Source of the DNA: JAAYOS01 sp050950785 | GTDB lineage: Bacteria; Bacillota; Clostridia; Oscillospirales; JAAYOS01 | Length of the DNA: 49,238 nt | NCBI GenBank assembly: GCA_050950785.1 | Contig: JBMNIG010000008.1 | Coordinates: forward strand, 1 to 49,238 | Direction: 5' to 3' | Shown: piece by piece, positions 1 through 8,927 of the stretch | Numbering within the stretch: position 1 is the first letter of the stretch | Layout of the letters: the number at the start of each line of letters is the position of its first letter | Translations under genes and position numbers: made by a program | Notes under the pieces: model-generated | What the model saw: only the letters and a program-made list of their open reading frames with translations | The model's database searches: none | What the model was told of the DNA's origin: nothing

Positions 1-192
1 CTGGAGATGGCAAGGGGTTATCGCACCTATAGGGGAAGGCGTCGAAAAAAGCAGATCCTTTTCGGCTGTTTTCGCAGTGATGTTTTCTCCTTATTTCCTT
101 AGTCTTGCTATATCTAGGCCTCCATTTCTAAAAATTATGCATGTTTATATATATGTTAACAAAAAAATGACGAAATGCAATAGTATTTGTCG
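1..192. other. Left-edge spacer downstream of rnfB, no supported gene
   Basis: This stretch lies downstream of rnfB, which is read on the minus strand. I see no gene with a ribosome binding site. A short plus-strand frame (M-A-R-G-Y-R-T-Y-R...) closes at about position 102 and resembles nothing I recognise. Positions 83-112 resemble the tail of the dispersed repeat near 48950-48980 (both contain CTCCTTATTT followed by CTT and GTCTTG), so it may be a decayed copy. Confidence 0.3.
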
Positions 193-1029
193 TTATTGTG
201 CTATTTTCCCGTTTACAACGGGTGTGCGATCAAGCTTCGAGTCCACTATGAGTTTGCGAGGACATTTGATTGCACATTCGCCGCAGCCGGTACATTTATC
301 GTAGTCGATCACAGCTAGATTGTCTACTACATGAATTGCGTCATATTGACAGGTTCTTTCACATATTCTACAACCAATACAACCAATGTTACATATCTTT
401 CTAAGTGAGCCGCCTTTCTCATGGGAGGAGCAAGCTACATTAACGTCGGCATAATAAGGAACAGGGTGTATAACATTCTTAGGACAAGTGTCGACACATT
501 TGAGGCAACCGGTGCACAGTTCGTGATTGACTACCGCAACTCCGTTCTCAATATGTATTGCATCAAAGGGACAAGCCTTTACGCAGCTTCCAAGCCCTAA
601 GCAGCCATATTGGCAGACGGTAGGCCCACCCGCTAACTGCATAGCGGCGTGACAGTCATCAATGCCGATATAACTATATCTTTTTGCTGCGTTGTTACCT
701 CCCCTACAGTTTACGAGTGCTGCAAGGCGAGTATTCTTAGAAAGTTCTACACCGAGTATTTCCGCAATTGCTCGCGCACAATCTTCTCCACCGGCTACGC
801 AGCCATCGGGAGGTGCGGAACCGTCGATAACCGCCTCGGCAAAGGCAGAGCAACCGGCAAATCCGCAGCCGCCGCAGTTGGCGCCGGGAAGGACCGCGTT
901 GATGGGTTCCAGAAGTGGGTTTTGCTTGACCTCAAACACTTTGGATGCAACGGCCAAAAGCAAACCAAACAAAGCTCCCAGAAGTCCAAGAACGAGTAAA
1001 GCGTATAAGATATTCAATAATGTCTCCAT
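193..1029 (-). CDS. rnfB: Rnf complex subunit B, polyferredoxin
   Basis: RnfB is the multi-cluster iron-sulfur subunit of the membrane Rnf complex, which moves electrons from reduced ferredoxin to NAD+ and pumps Na+ or H+. The protein has 278 residues. A single N-terminal membrane helix spans about 5-28. A 4Fe-4S motif follows (C52, C55, C60, C77, the CGGCGFAGC region). Four further cysteine groups lie at about 139-160, 172-186, 200-232 and 246-258, of the CxxCxxCxxxCP ferredoxin type. The start is supported by TTGGAG about 9 bases upstream. It is the last gene of the operon but is separated from rnfA by about 320 bases of repeat-rich sequence, unlike the overlapping genes before it. The family assignment is secure. 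The coupling ion cannot be read from the sequence. Confidence 0.96.
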   Translation of the reverse strand: METLLNILYALLVLGLLGALFGLLLAVASKVFEVKQNPLLEPINAVLPGANCGGCGFAGCSAFAEAVIDGSAPPDGCVAGGEDCARAIAEILGVELSKNTRLAALVNCRGGNNAAKRYSYIGIDDCHAAMQLAGGPTVCQYGCLGLGSCVKACPFDAIHIENGVAVVNHELCTGCLKCVDTCPKNVIHPVPYYADVNVACSSHEKGGSLRKICNIGCIGCRICERTCQYDAIHVVDNLAVIDYDKCTGCGECAIKCPRKLIVDSKLDRTPVVNGKIAQ

Positions 1030-1348
1030 ATATATTACTCCAATCTATCATCAGACATGGATAACAAACAGAAAAGGTTGACTAAACAGCCAATGGGGAA
1101 TCGATCTGTTAAAAGAAGAACGTAATTTTGCCTTTGAGTTTGCTCAAGGGTAGAGGACGCGCCTCTTTGTATTTGAGTTTGTTCCCAAAACAGAGGAAAC
1201 ATCCCTTGACTATGATTTCACCACAGAGAAAGCACCCCTTGTCTATGACTTCAGCACAGAGCCACCGCCCTTTTGTTTTTGACTCCAGGACAGAGGAACC
1301 GTCCCCATGTCTTGAGTCACTTAGTCTTGATTAGCTCTCTTGCCTTGA
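1030..1348. repeat. Repeat-rich spacer between rnfA and rnfB
   Basis: No gene is seen. From about 1128 to 1325 the sequence is a run of about five diverged units of 32-40 bases. Each has the pattern TTG-x-CTATGACTTC-x-ACAGAG followed by a C-rich end such as GAACCGTCCCC. The unit ends match the dispersed hairpin family found elsewhere in the window. The spacer interrupts an otherwise tightly packed operon. Confidence 0.7.
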
Positions 1349-1936
1349 TCAAAACACCTTCAATCCGGAAAAGCCCATAAAGGACATTGCAAGCAGGGCG
1401 GCTGTTATCAGCGCGATAGGAAAGCCTTCAAAGGCTTTAGGCACATCGGAAAACTCTAGCCGCTCACGAATAGTGGCAAACAACAGCAGCGCAAGTGAGA
1501 AACCGACTGCGGATGCAAAACCGTTTACAACTGATTCGATAAAGGTATAACCGGCTTCAATGTTGAGTAGTGCTACACCTAAAACGGCACAGTTGGTGGT
1601 AATGAGTGGGAGATAGATTCCCAATGCCTGATACAGGCTTGGAACCGACTTCTGCAAAAACATTTCTACCAATTGGACTAGTGCCGCAATTACCAGTATA
1701 AATACCACAGTCTGCATATATTCCAGACCGAGCAGGACAAGCAGGTACTTGTTGACAAGATAAGTAAAAGCCGATGCGATCGTCATTACAAAGATAACGG
1801 CCATGCTCATGCCAACTGACGTGTCTGTGTTCTTTGAGACACCTAGGAAGGGACATATCCCGAGAAACTGGACTAAAATATAGTTTTCAACCAGTATGGC
1901 ACCCAGGGCAATGGAAAATAAACTCGTCAAACTCAT
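1349..1936 (-). CDS. rnfA: Rnf complex subunit A, integral membrane protein
   Basis: RnfA is one of the two homologous polytopic membrane subunits (RnfA and RnfE) of the Rnf complex. It contributes to the ion and electron path across the cytoplasmic membrane. The 195 residues are almost entirely hydrophobic, with about six membrane helices, and the N-terminal stretch N-Y-I-L-V-Q-F-L-G-I-C-P-F-L-G-V is typical of the family. The conserved cysteine in GICPFLG matches the position thought to bind an iron-sulfur cluster between RnfA and RnfE in recent Rnf/Nqr structures. The start overlaps the rnfE stop by 4 bases, so the two are probably translationally coupled. Confidence 0.95.
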   Translation of the reverse strand: MSLTSLFSIALGAILVENYILVQFLGICPFLGVSKNTDTSVGMSMAVIFVMTIASAFTYLVNKYLLVLLGLEYMQTVVFILVIAALVQLVEMFLQKSVPSLYQALGIYLPLITTNCAVLGVALLNIEAGYTFIESVVNGFASAVGFSLALLLFATIRERLEFSDVPKAFEGFPIALITAALLAMSFMGFSGLKVF

Positions 1937-2589
1937 GATCCGCTTCCCTCGCTCTCTTTAGTTTTACGGCTTCTGCTGCTTCTCCACATATTGATCTTTT
2001 GTCTTCCGGCAAGCAGGAAGCCAAGTGTTAGAAAACCACCGACAGGCATGACCATCAACGAAGCGGGCTTAATCTTGCCTCCGAATGTGAGGTTGAGCTC
2101 TAAGGGGGTTCCGCTTAACAGTGTCCCGTTACCCAAAATTTCACGAATGATCGACATTAGGAGCAACGTAAATATAAAGCCAAGACCCATCGATAGACCG
2201 TCAACTGCAGAGCGAAGCACGCCATTCTTGGAAGCAAAAGCCTCAGCGCGGGCAAGTATTATGCAGTTAACAACGATAAGCGGAATGAAAATACCAAGTG
2301 ATTCCGAAATATCAGGGAAATATGCCTGTAACAACATATCAACAGCTGAAACAAAGCCTGCGATAATAACAACATATGATGCGATGCGTATTTGGTTTGG
2401 AATTACCTTCCTCAACAAAGAAATTACGATGTTTGAGCATATTAAAACGATGGTCGTTGAAATGCCCATACCCATAGCGTTTACTACAGAGGTGGAGGTT
2501 GCCAAGGTGGCACACATTCCCAAAACAAGAACCATTATTGGATTTTGATCCCAGATTCCATCCTTGAACTGTTTCAAAATTTCTCTCAT
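1933..2589 (-). CDS. rnfE: Rnf complex subunit E, integral membrane protein
   Basis: RnfE is the partner membrane subunit of RnfA, 218 residues with about six helices. The N-terminal region N-P-I-M-V-L-V-L-G-M-C-A-T-L-A-T contains the conserved cysteine counterpart of the RnfA motif. The C-terminal tail is short, charged and serine-rich, and lies outside the membrane core. It overlaps rnfG upstream and rnfA downstream by 4 bases each, the usual order in clostridial rnfCDGEAB operons. Confidence 0.95.
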   Translation of the reverse strand: MREILKQFKDGIWDQNPIMVLVLGMCATLATSTSVVNAMGMGISTTIVLICSNIVISLLRKVIPNQIRIASYVVIIAGFVSAVDMLLQAYFPDISESLGIFIPLIVVNCIILARAEAFASKNGVLRSAVDGLSMGLGFIFTLLLMSIIREILGNGTLLSGTPLELNLTFGGKIKPASLMVMPVGGFLTLGFLLAGRQKINMWRSSRSRKTKESEGSGS

Positions 2590-3230
2590 TCGAATGACAC
2601 CTCCCCGGTAGTACTTACCTTAATAGCATCAAGAGCTATATTTACTCCCTTAACAATGGCTTTGGAAGTGACAGTAGCGCCGGATATTGCATCGATACCG
2701 TTGTCCGCTGAGCTGATTTTTATAGCGCTGGGTTCAGTGTTAAGTGTTCCATCCTCATTGACAACCGGGTAGACGATTCCATTGAACTGTGACAAAAATG
2801 CTTCATCATTTACTTTGGTTCCAACTCCGGGTGTCTCAGTCATTGAGATAATAGCTACACCAATGACACGTTTTTCTATTCTGTCACCATCATGGGCAAC
2901 TTCGATACCTACGATCATATTAATAGGCCCACCATATCCATTCGGGGCAACTTCGATGCAGTAAGCGAGGTCTCCGTTTGAGCGCTCGAGTGTATGCGCC
3001 GTGAATGATTCAGCGGTATGCGACATTTCCTCTAAAAGCTCGCCGTCGGGGACCAATGCTTGCAAGGCCAAGCCAAACGCGTCTAGCTCCCTGCCGGCTC
3101 TTGCTTCCTTTGTCAGCTCGTTTACACCGGCCAATAATACTCCGGTTATAGCCGTGATAATGAAAAGAGTAAGCCCGAGTTTAACTATGTAGCGGTTACT
3201 TCCTTTTACTGATTTGGTCATATTAAGCAC
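2586..3230 (-). CDS. rnfG: Rnf complex subunit G, covalent FMN-binding protein
   Basis: RnfG carries a covalently attached FMN on the outer face of the membrane and passes electrons within the Rnf complex. The 214-residue protein has one N-terminal membrane helix at about 15-33 and an FMN-binding domain. The flavinylation motif S-G-A-T-V-T is near residue 182, in DAISGATVTSKAI, and the threonine in this motif is the known attachment site in the family. It overlaps rnfD upstream by 8 bases and rnfE downstream by 4. No apbE gene for the flavin transferase is in the window, so it must be elsewhere. Confidence 0.95.
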   Translation of the reverse strand: MLNMTKSVKGSNRYIVKLGLTLFIITAITGVLLAGVNELTKEARAGRELDAFGLALQALVPDGELLEEMSHTAESFTAHTLERSNGDLAYCIEVAPNGYGGPINMIVGIEVAHDGDRIEKRVIGVAIISMTETPGVGTKVNDEAFLSQFNGIVYPVVNEDGTLNTEPSAIKISSADNGIDAISGATVTSKAIVKGVNIALDAIKVSTTGEVSFE

Positions 3231-4215
3231 CTACCTTCTTTCCCCTGGACGATACTCCGTAGCGGCGTGGACGAAACGCCTTGTCAAGTACCCAAGCACA
3301 GGCATTCATGATAAGAATGGCGAAGGTAACACCCTCCGGATATGAGCCAAAATATCGAATAAATACGGTTATCAGACCGCAACCGATGCCGTACAGTGCC
3401 CTGCCGCCTCTTGTGACGGGGGATGTGACATAGTCGGTTGCCATAAAGACAGCACCGAGTATAAGGCCACCGGACAGTACATTATAGAGCATCCATTGCA
3501 GGTTATTGACACCGCCGCGGGGGAAGATGAAAGTCACGACAGCGACTGTGCCAATATAGAATAGCGGAATCCTTGGGCTGATGACCTTACGCAGAACAAG
3601 ATAAACACCGCCAAGAAGAAGCACAACGGCCGAGGTCTCACCAAGACATCCGCTGTGTTGGCCGAGGAGCATTTCCATCAAAGTGTTGTCGGGAAGTGCA
3701 CCGGCTTTTAGTGAAACAAGTGGTGTAGCCGATGTAACAACGTCTGCTGTCGAGCCGTAGACAGATATCTTCTCAAACACTTTTGGCCAGGTTGTCATTA
3801 TGCCCGGCCAAGAGAGGAGAAACGCTCTTGCGGCAAGGGCGGGATTCATAAAGTTCTTGCCGAGCCCTCCATAAAGCTGTTTGACGACAACGATTGCGAA
3901 GCCTGCACCTACTACGACCATCCAGTATGGGGCGGAAGCCGGCAGATTGAATGCAATCAGAATTCCGGTTACGACGGCTGACAGATCGCCAATTGTGGTG
4001 TGCTTTTTCATGAGTCTGCGATAGAGAAACTCAAATGCTATGCATGATGCCACTGATATCAGGGTAATAGTCAGCGCCCGAAGGCCAAAATAGAAAACTG
4101 ATAGCAGCAATGCAGGAGAAAGTGCGATGATGACATCAAACATCAGAGACCTTGTGTCCTCCGCTATATCTATATGCGGGGATGAGGTTACTTGAAGCTG
4201 CTTGTCCATAGCCAT
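3223..4215 (-). CDS. rnfD: Rnf complex subunit D, membrane flavoprotein
   Basis: RnfD is the large membrane subunit with a second covalent FMN. The 330 residues form 8-10 membrane helices. The motif T-S-A-T-P-L near the middle (in DVVTSATPLVS) is the usual flavinylation site, and A-T-D-Y-V-T-S-P later in the protein is also characteristic. The stop of rnfC lies 2 bases before the rnfD start. The N-terminal segment of about 25 residues before the first helix is cytoplasmic. Confidence 0.95.
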   Translation of the reverse strand: MAMDKQLQVTSSPHIDIAEDTRSLMFDVIIALSPALLLSVFYFGLRALTITLISVASCIAFEFLYRRLMKKHTTIGDLSAVVTGILIAFNLPASAPYWMVVVGAGFAIVVVKQLYGGLGKNFMNPALAARAFLLSWPGIMTTWPKVFEKISVYGSTADVVTSATPLVSLKAGALPDNTLMEMLLGQHSGCLGETSAVVLLLGGVYLVLRKVISPRIPLFYIGTVAVVTFIFPRGGVNNLQWMLYNVLSGGLILGAVFMATDYVTSPVTRGGRALYGIGCGLITVFIRYFGSYPEGVTFAILIMNACAWVLDKAFRPRRYGVSSRGKKVGA

Positions 4216-4217
4216 AA

Positions 4218-5567
4218 TCAGTTTGCCTCCTCTTTCGCCTCGAGCGATTTTTTGTGTTGTGAGAGACGCTTCTTAGCCACTCTGAAGGTCTGGGTTAGAA
4301 ATAGCCTTCCTGGGCATGTGAATGAACAAGCACCGCACTCAATGCAGTCTGTCACATTCAGCTTTTCTAACTCGGAAATCATATCTTTTTCATAGTACAT
4401 GTACATATATAGTGGCATAAGGTTCATCGGACAAGCCTTTACACACCGTCCGCAACGGATACAGGTGGGGTTGTCCGAATATATGTCTTCGAACTGTGAA
4501 AAAGCTAAAAAACCATTTGTGTTCTTGATTACAGGTAGCTCTATATCGGTAAGAGCAAGTCCCATCATGGGGCCACCCATTATTAGCTTGAAAGGCTCTT
4601 CCTTAAAACCGCCTGCAGCAGCTGCAAGTTCCGAAAGGGAGGTACCTATCCTGCAGATTATGTTTTTCGGGTTTGCGATAGCATTGCCCGACACTGTAAC
4701 ACCGCGTGTGATAAGGGGTATTCCGGTGGTTACTGCGTTGTGGATGGCGGCACAAGTATCTAAATTAAAGACTGCGCAACCGACTGCCGCGGGCAGCTGT
4801 CCGGGGGGGACTTCTCTTTTTGTAACTGCGTATATAATCTGTTTTTCTGCGCCCTGCGGGTACTTTGTCTTTAGTACTTTGATTTTGATTGGTGATGATT
4901 TTTGCGGAAGTGCCTTCTCCAATACACGCACCGCGTCAAGCTTGTTGGACTCTATAGCCAAAACTGCGCTGTCGAGACGGTAAATTTTCATCAGCACGCG
5001 GATCCCGCCGATTATTTCCTCAGGCCGCTCCAGCATTGAGCGGTGACCGGAGGTCAAATACGGCTCGCATTCTGCACCATTGATAATAAGGGTGTCAACT
5101 TTTCCCAGCCCCGATTGAATTTTTACATGAGTAGGAAAGGCAGCTCCGCCAAGACCAACGATGCCTGCCTCGCGTATGATTTTGATCAATTCGTCGGAGG
5201 AGAGAGACTCAACTGAGCCGTGTGGCTTAACAGATTCATGTAGTGTGTCGTTATAATCATTTTCAATGACTACAGACATCACCATGTTTCCGTTTGGATG
5301 TAAGCGTGGTTCTACTGCGGTGACTGTGCCTGAGACTGAGGCATGGATTGGGGCAGAAACAGGCGCGTTGCTTTCACCGATCTTTTGTCCAAGCTTTACT
5401 TTGTTTCCCTTTGCGACTAACGGCTGACATGGTGTGCCGCTATGCATTAGCATGGGGATTACAACCGTGGCCGGCGCCGGAATGGTTTCGAAAGCTTTCT
5501 TTCGCGTCAGTTCCTTCTTGTCGTCGGGGTGTACCCCACCACGGAAGGTAAGAGCCATGTTATTCAC
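4218..5567 (-). CDS. rnfC: Rnf complex subunit C, NADH-binding iron-sulfur protein
   Basis: RnfC is the peripheral subunit where NAD+ is reduced. The protein has 449 residues. It starts with an RnfC-type barrel-sandwich region and then a glycine-rich nucleotide/FMN motif (GLGGAAFPTHVK). A SLBB-like region follows, then two 4Fe-4S motifs near the C-terminus: CIRCGRCVKACP at about 365-378 and CIECGACSFTCPG at about 405-417. It is the first gene of the operon. A promoter-like site is 41-70 bases upstream. The highly charged C-terminal tail is common in this family. Confidence 0.96.
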   Translation of the reverse strand: MNNMALTFRGGVHPDDKKELTRKKAFETIPAPATVVIPMLMHSGTPCQPLVAKGNKVKLGQKIGESNAPVSAPIHASVSGTVTAVEPRLHPNGNMVMSVVIENDYNDTLHESVKPHGSVESLSSDELIKIIREAGIVGLGGAAFPTHVKIQSGLGKVDTLIINGAECEPYLTSGHRSMLERPEEIIGGIRVLMKIYRLDSAVLAIESNKLDAVRVLEKALPQKSSPIKIKVLKTKYPQGAEKQIIYAVTKREVPPGQLPAAVGCAVFNLDTCAAIHNAVTTGIPLITRGVTVSGNAIANPKNIICRIGTSLSELAAAAGGFKEEPFKLIMGGPMMGLALTDIELPVIKNTNGFLAFSQFEDIYSDNPTCIRCGRCVKACPMNLMPLYMYMYYEKDMISELEKLNVTDCIECGACSFTCPGRLFLTQTFRVAKKRLSQHKKSLEAKEEAN

Positions 5568-5607
5568 CTACTGTTTATGTATTTGTTAGTGTTAATCACC
5601 AACATCC

Positions 5608-5637
5608 ATTATACATCAATCAGCCCCATTTTGTTAA
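5608..5637 (-). promoter_or_regulatory. Promoter-like site for the rnf operon
   Basis: Read on the minus strand this is TTAACA, an 18-base spacer, then TATAAT, ending about 41 bases before the rnfC start. It matches the housekeeping sigma-A pattern well. No other gene lies between it and rnfC. Confidence 0.6.
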
Positions 5638-5839
5638 GATATATTTTGGAAAATTACAAAAATATTGACTTTTTGTCGATAAATTGTTATTTTTTTGACA
5701 ATTTTCCGGCTGCTGCATTGATTCCATAAATAGAAAACATATCCAAACCTTATCGATACACTAACTTACAACTAAAAACAGCCACACAACACAGCCACAC
5801 TATATCTAAGTTATATATCATTAAAATATAAACAACTAA

Positions 5840-6817
5840 TTATATATCGCCAAATATCGCCGCCAATGCTGACCAGCCTTCAGATGTTTTAGTTTCGATT
5901 ATCTTTATTCCGCTATTGGTCAATGCTTCTTCGACTTCACGAAGTCTTGGCTCTATGATACCTGAAGCTATAAATACCCCTCTGTCCTTTTCAAGTGCAG
6001 CAGCTACGAGGGGAGGAAGCTTAATGATAACATCCGCAACGATGTTTGCAAGTATTATGCGATACTTATCGGAAGTCAAAAGGCCAAAAAGATCCTCGTC
6101 CGTGAGGACATCACCTACATAGGTGCGAAAGCGGTCAGACGCAATATTGTTCCTTGCGGCATTTTTTATAGCAACATCAACGGCATTTGGATCGATATCC
6201 ACAGCAATAGCTGACTGAGCTCCCATCAACATGCCACAAATAGAAAGAATACCGCTGCCGCACCCTAGATCCAGCAGGGTATCATTTTGCTGTATGTGCT
6301 TTTCCAAGAGCTCAAGAGCGAGCCTGGTTGAAGCGTGTGTGCCGGTGCCAAATGACATTCCGGGATTGTTATAAAAAATAGCCCGATCGGTTTCGGGGAC
6401 GGTTTCCCACTCTGGCACGATCAGTAGTTTTTCGCCAATTGGTGTGGGTTTATAATACTGTTTCCACGATTCTTCCCAGTCTCCTTCCTGAACGGTTTTC
6501 AGGGATACCTCCAATGAGCCGAAATCGATTTCTGGCATCAGAGACGGAAGTGATGCAATCTCTGCGCGCAGTAACGAAAGAGTATCCCGTCCGGATGGAT
6601 TGTCTGAAAGATATACTTTAACAGCAGTGGCCGCTTTTTTCTGCTCCATGAGTGATTCATCAACGTAATCCCAGTACTGAGTGTTGTGTTCCAGAAATTC
6701 CTGGAAATCGTTCATGTCCTCTATTTGCATTCCCTCAATACCAAGGGCAATAATTTTTGCGCAAACGGGGTCGATACCCTCCGTTGTTGTTTCGATAGAT
6801 ACTTCAAGCCAATCCAT
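5840..6817 (-). CDS. prmA: Ribosomal protein L11 methyltransferase
   Basis: PrmA trimethylates ribosomal protein L11 using S-adenosylmethionine. The 325-residue protein has the N-terminal PrmA substrate-recognition region (WLEVSIETTTEG) and a Rossmann methyltransferase domain. Motif I is LDLGCGSGILSI, an acidic AVDIDPNAV follows, and the catalytic-region motif is N-I-V-A-D. I place the start at the ATG at 6817, because AGGAGG lies 6 bases before it. An in-frame TTG two codons earlier would overlap that site. The gene stands alone. In many Firmicutes it sits near dnaJ and rsmE, which are not here. Confidence 0.94.
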   Translation of the reverse strand: MDWLEVSIETTTEGIDPVCAKIIALGIEGMQIEDMNDFQEFLEHNTQYWDYVDESLMEQKKAATAVKVYLSDNPSGRDTLSLLRAEIASLPSLMPEIDFGSLEVSLKTVQEGDWEESWKQYYKPTPIGEKLLIVPEWETVPETDRAIFYNNPGMSFGTGTHASTRLALELLEKHIQQNDTLLDLGCGSGILSICGMLMGAQSAIAVDIDPNAVDVAIKNAARNNIASDRFRTYVGDVLTDEDLFGLLTSDKYRIILANIVADVIIKLPPLVAAALEKDRGVFIASGIIEPRLREVEEALTNSGIKIIETKTSEGWSALAAIFGDI

Positions 6818-7213
6818 ATACAACCTCCTGAGTTTTCAACTTATATAGTATTTTGCCTTTATTGGCACGATAATATGTTCAAATCGTTAAGCAATTATCA
6901 TTTTGGATTATATCAAATATGATTATTGTTTACAACAACACAAAAGAACTGTACAACACATACACCACAGACATCTGGCAACAATGGGACACATAAACAT
7001 ATAACATAACATATTCGAACAATATGTTTGAATAAACAACTATGTGAAATATAAGCACAAAAAAGCTGCCTATCTATTAATAAAGAAAGACAGCTAAGTT
7101 TTATTAGGTTTAGCACCGCTAATCAAAAAGTTCCCGAAGCCCCTGCTCTATATACGCACGCGTTAAGCGGCGGAGTATGTCACTGTGAGCGTTACTATCA
7201 GAAGCGACTGGGT
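6818..7213. other. AT-rich spacer upstream of prmA
   Basis: No gene is supported. Small palindromes are visible, for example ATTCGAACA with TGTTTGAAT near 7012-7034, and a weak hairpin AGCTG/CAGCT near 7062-7096. Confidence 0.35.
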
Positions 7214-7460
7214 AGGAGAGACTAAGCCAAGTAGGAGAGGCTGAGCCGAGCAGGAGAGGCTGAGCCGAGCAGGAGAGGCTGAGCCAAGTAGGAGAGGCTG
7301 AGCCAAGGAGGCTAGAGGCTGAGCCGAGTAGGAGAGGCTGAGCTGAGCAGGAGAGGCTGAGCCGAGCAGGAGAGGCTGAGCCGAGCAGGAGAGACTAAGC
7401 AAAGTAGGTGAGGCTAAGCTAAGTAGGGGAAACTGAGCCTAGTAGGGAGACTGATCATTA
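7214..7460. repeat. 19-bp tandem repeat array, about 12.5 copies
   Basis: The unit is AGGAGAGGCTGAGCCGAGC. Twelve copies run from 7214 to 7443, and one of them is 21 bases long. A partial copy follows to about 7460. Central units are identical or differ by 1-2 bases, and the end units are more diverged. Each unit contains the small palindrome GGCT-G-AGCC. The array lies between the stop of citrate synthase and the prmA region. Translation of the minus strand gives a low-complexity serine/alanine/leucine peptide that I do not regard as a gene. Confidence 0.9.
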
Positions 7461-7492
7461 ACTGATTATTTTATAATGAAGAGATCAGTCGA

Positions 7493-8854
7493 TTAACGTT
7501 GCTCAATTGGAATATAAGGTGACAGGGAAGATACTGATCGATAGGCCGGGCGTATTATCCTTCCGCCAGTTACTATTTCCTCTATACGATGCGCACACCA
7601 ACCGGCAATACGAGCAATCGCAAAGAGCGGCGTGTAAAGCTCTTCTGGTATTCCCAACATCTTGTAGACCAGACCTGAATACATATCAATATTGGCGCAT
7701 ATCCTCTTACCGTTTCCTTTGAGCTCTGCAAATATACCGGGTGTAAGGCGTTCAACAGCGTCCATCAGCCTAAAATCCTCAAGGTATCCCTTCTTTTCTG
7801 CAAGGCTTAGGGCATATTTTTTGAGAAGGACTGCCCGGGGATCGGAAATCGTATATACAGCGTGGCCCATGCCGTAGACTAGACCGGTGCGGTCGTTTGC
7901 CTCTCCGTTGATGATCTTGCGTAAATAGGCGGCAATCTCTTCATCATCTTTAAGGTCGCGCACATTTCCTCTTATATTGTAGAACATCTCCATTACTTTG
8001 GCATTTGCACCACCGTGTCTTGGCCCTTTTAGAGATCCGATAGCTGCAGATATTGTCGAATATGTATCAGTGCCCGAGGAAGAAAGCACACGACAAGTAA
8101 ATGTCGAGTTGTTACCGCCACCGTGTTCGGCATGAAGTACTAACATCAGATCGAGCAGCAACGCTTCTTCTGCGGTAAATGAGTTGTCTCTGCGTAGCAT
8201 ATGCAAAAAGTTCTCAGAGACGGAGAGATCCTCCTGAGGATAGTGAAGGTAGAGGGAATCGCCGTCAAAAAACCGCCGCTTGACCGAATATGCATCGGCA
8301 ACAATGACGGGCAGCCGGCCAATAAGCTCAATAGACTGTCTGACTATGTTTTCCAGTGACGTATCATCGGGGTTGGGATCATACGAATATAGAGCCAGGA
8401 CACTTCTAGCCAGCTTGTTCATGACATCTTTGCTTGGCGCCTTGATTATCATGTCCTCAGTAAATCCTTGCGGCAGGGTCCGTGCGGATGAAAGTACAGT
8501 GTCAAAAAAGTGAAGCTGCTGCGGCGTAGGAAGTTTTCCAAGTAAAAGCAGATATGCAACTTCTTCGTAGCCAAAAGTTCCGCTTTGAGCGTGGGCTTCG
8601 ACAATATCTTCGACGTCTATGCCGCGGTAGTACAGCTTACCCGGTATCGGTTGCGGAAAACCGTCCACCATGACATATCCCTGGACACTGCCAATCCGTG
8701 TAATGCCTGCAAGCACACCGGAACCGTCAGCATTTCTTAGTCCCCGTTTTACATTGTAGTTATTAAAATGATTGGGGGTGATATGGTACTGTTCTTTGAT
8801 ATCTACGCATAGACTTTTTACATAGCCGGACAAGACATTGTCATTGTTTTGCAT
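7493..8854 (-). CDS. gltA: Citrate synthase
   Basis: Condenses acetyl-CoA and oxaloacetate to citrate. The length is 453 residues. The three catalytic-region motifs are present: LHAEHGGGNNST (first catalytic histidine), GMGHAVYTISDPRA (second histidine) and an acidic motif NIDMYSG (aspartate). The N-terminal region resembles the clostridial citrate/2-methylcitrate synthase group. GGGTGAT precedes the ATG by about 6 bases and a promoter-like site lies at 8899-8927. No aconitase or isocitrate dehydrogenase is adjacent. PEPCK and an oxaloacetate decarboxylase are elsewhere in this window and share the oxaloacetate pool. 2-Methylcitrate activity cannot be excluded. Confidence 0.93.
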   Translation of the reverse strand: MQNNDNVLSGYVKSLCVDIKEQYHITPNHFNNYNVKRGLRNADGSGVLAGITRIGSVQGYVMVDGFPQPIPGKLYYRGIDVEDIVEAHAQSGTFGYEEVAYLLLLGKLPTPQQLHFFDTVLSSARTLPQGFTEDMIIKAPSKDVMNKLARSVLALYSYDPNPDDTSLENIVRQSIELIGRLPVIVADAYSVKRRFFDGDSLYLHYPQEDLSVSENFLHMLRRDNSFTAEEALLLDLMLVLHAEHGGGNNSTFTCRVLSSSGTDTYSTISAAIGSLKGPRHGGANAKVMEMFYNIRGNVRDLKDDEEIAAYLRKIINGEANDRTGLVYGMGHAVYTISDPRAVLLKKYALSLAEKKGYLEDFRLMDAVERLTPGIFAELKGNGKRICANIDMYSGLVYKMLGIPEELYTPLFAIARIAGWCAHRIEEIVTGGRIIRPAYRSVSSLSPYIPIEQR

Positions 8855-8898
8855 CTTATATCACCCAAACTTTCAAAAACATTAAAGTGTGTTATGCC

Positions 8899-8927
8899 AT
8901 ATTAGCCCTTTAGTATATGAAAGTCAA
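8899..8927 (-). promoter_or_regulatory. Promoter-like site for citrate synthase
   Basis: On the minus strand the sequence is TTGACT, a 17-base spacer, then TAATAT, ending about 45 bases before the gltA ATG. It fits sigma-A well. Confidence 0.62.

Noticed and set aside
692..1081. Plus-strand frames opposite rnfB
   Set aside because: They are shadows of cysteine-rich rnfB codons without initiation signals.
7163..7402. Open minus-strand frame of 79 codons across the 19-bp array
   Set aside because: It is a read-through of the tandem repeat, with low-complexity Ser/Ala/Leu composition, no ribosome binding site and no family signs.
7214..7460. CRISPR array
   Set aside because: The units are directly joined with no unique spacers, and no cas genes are present.
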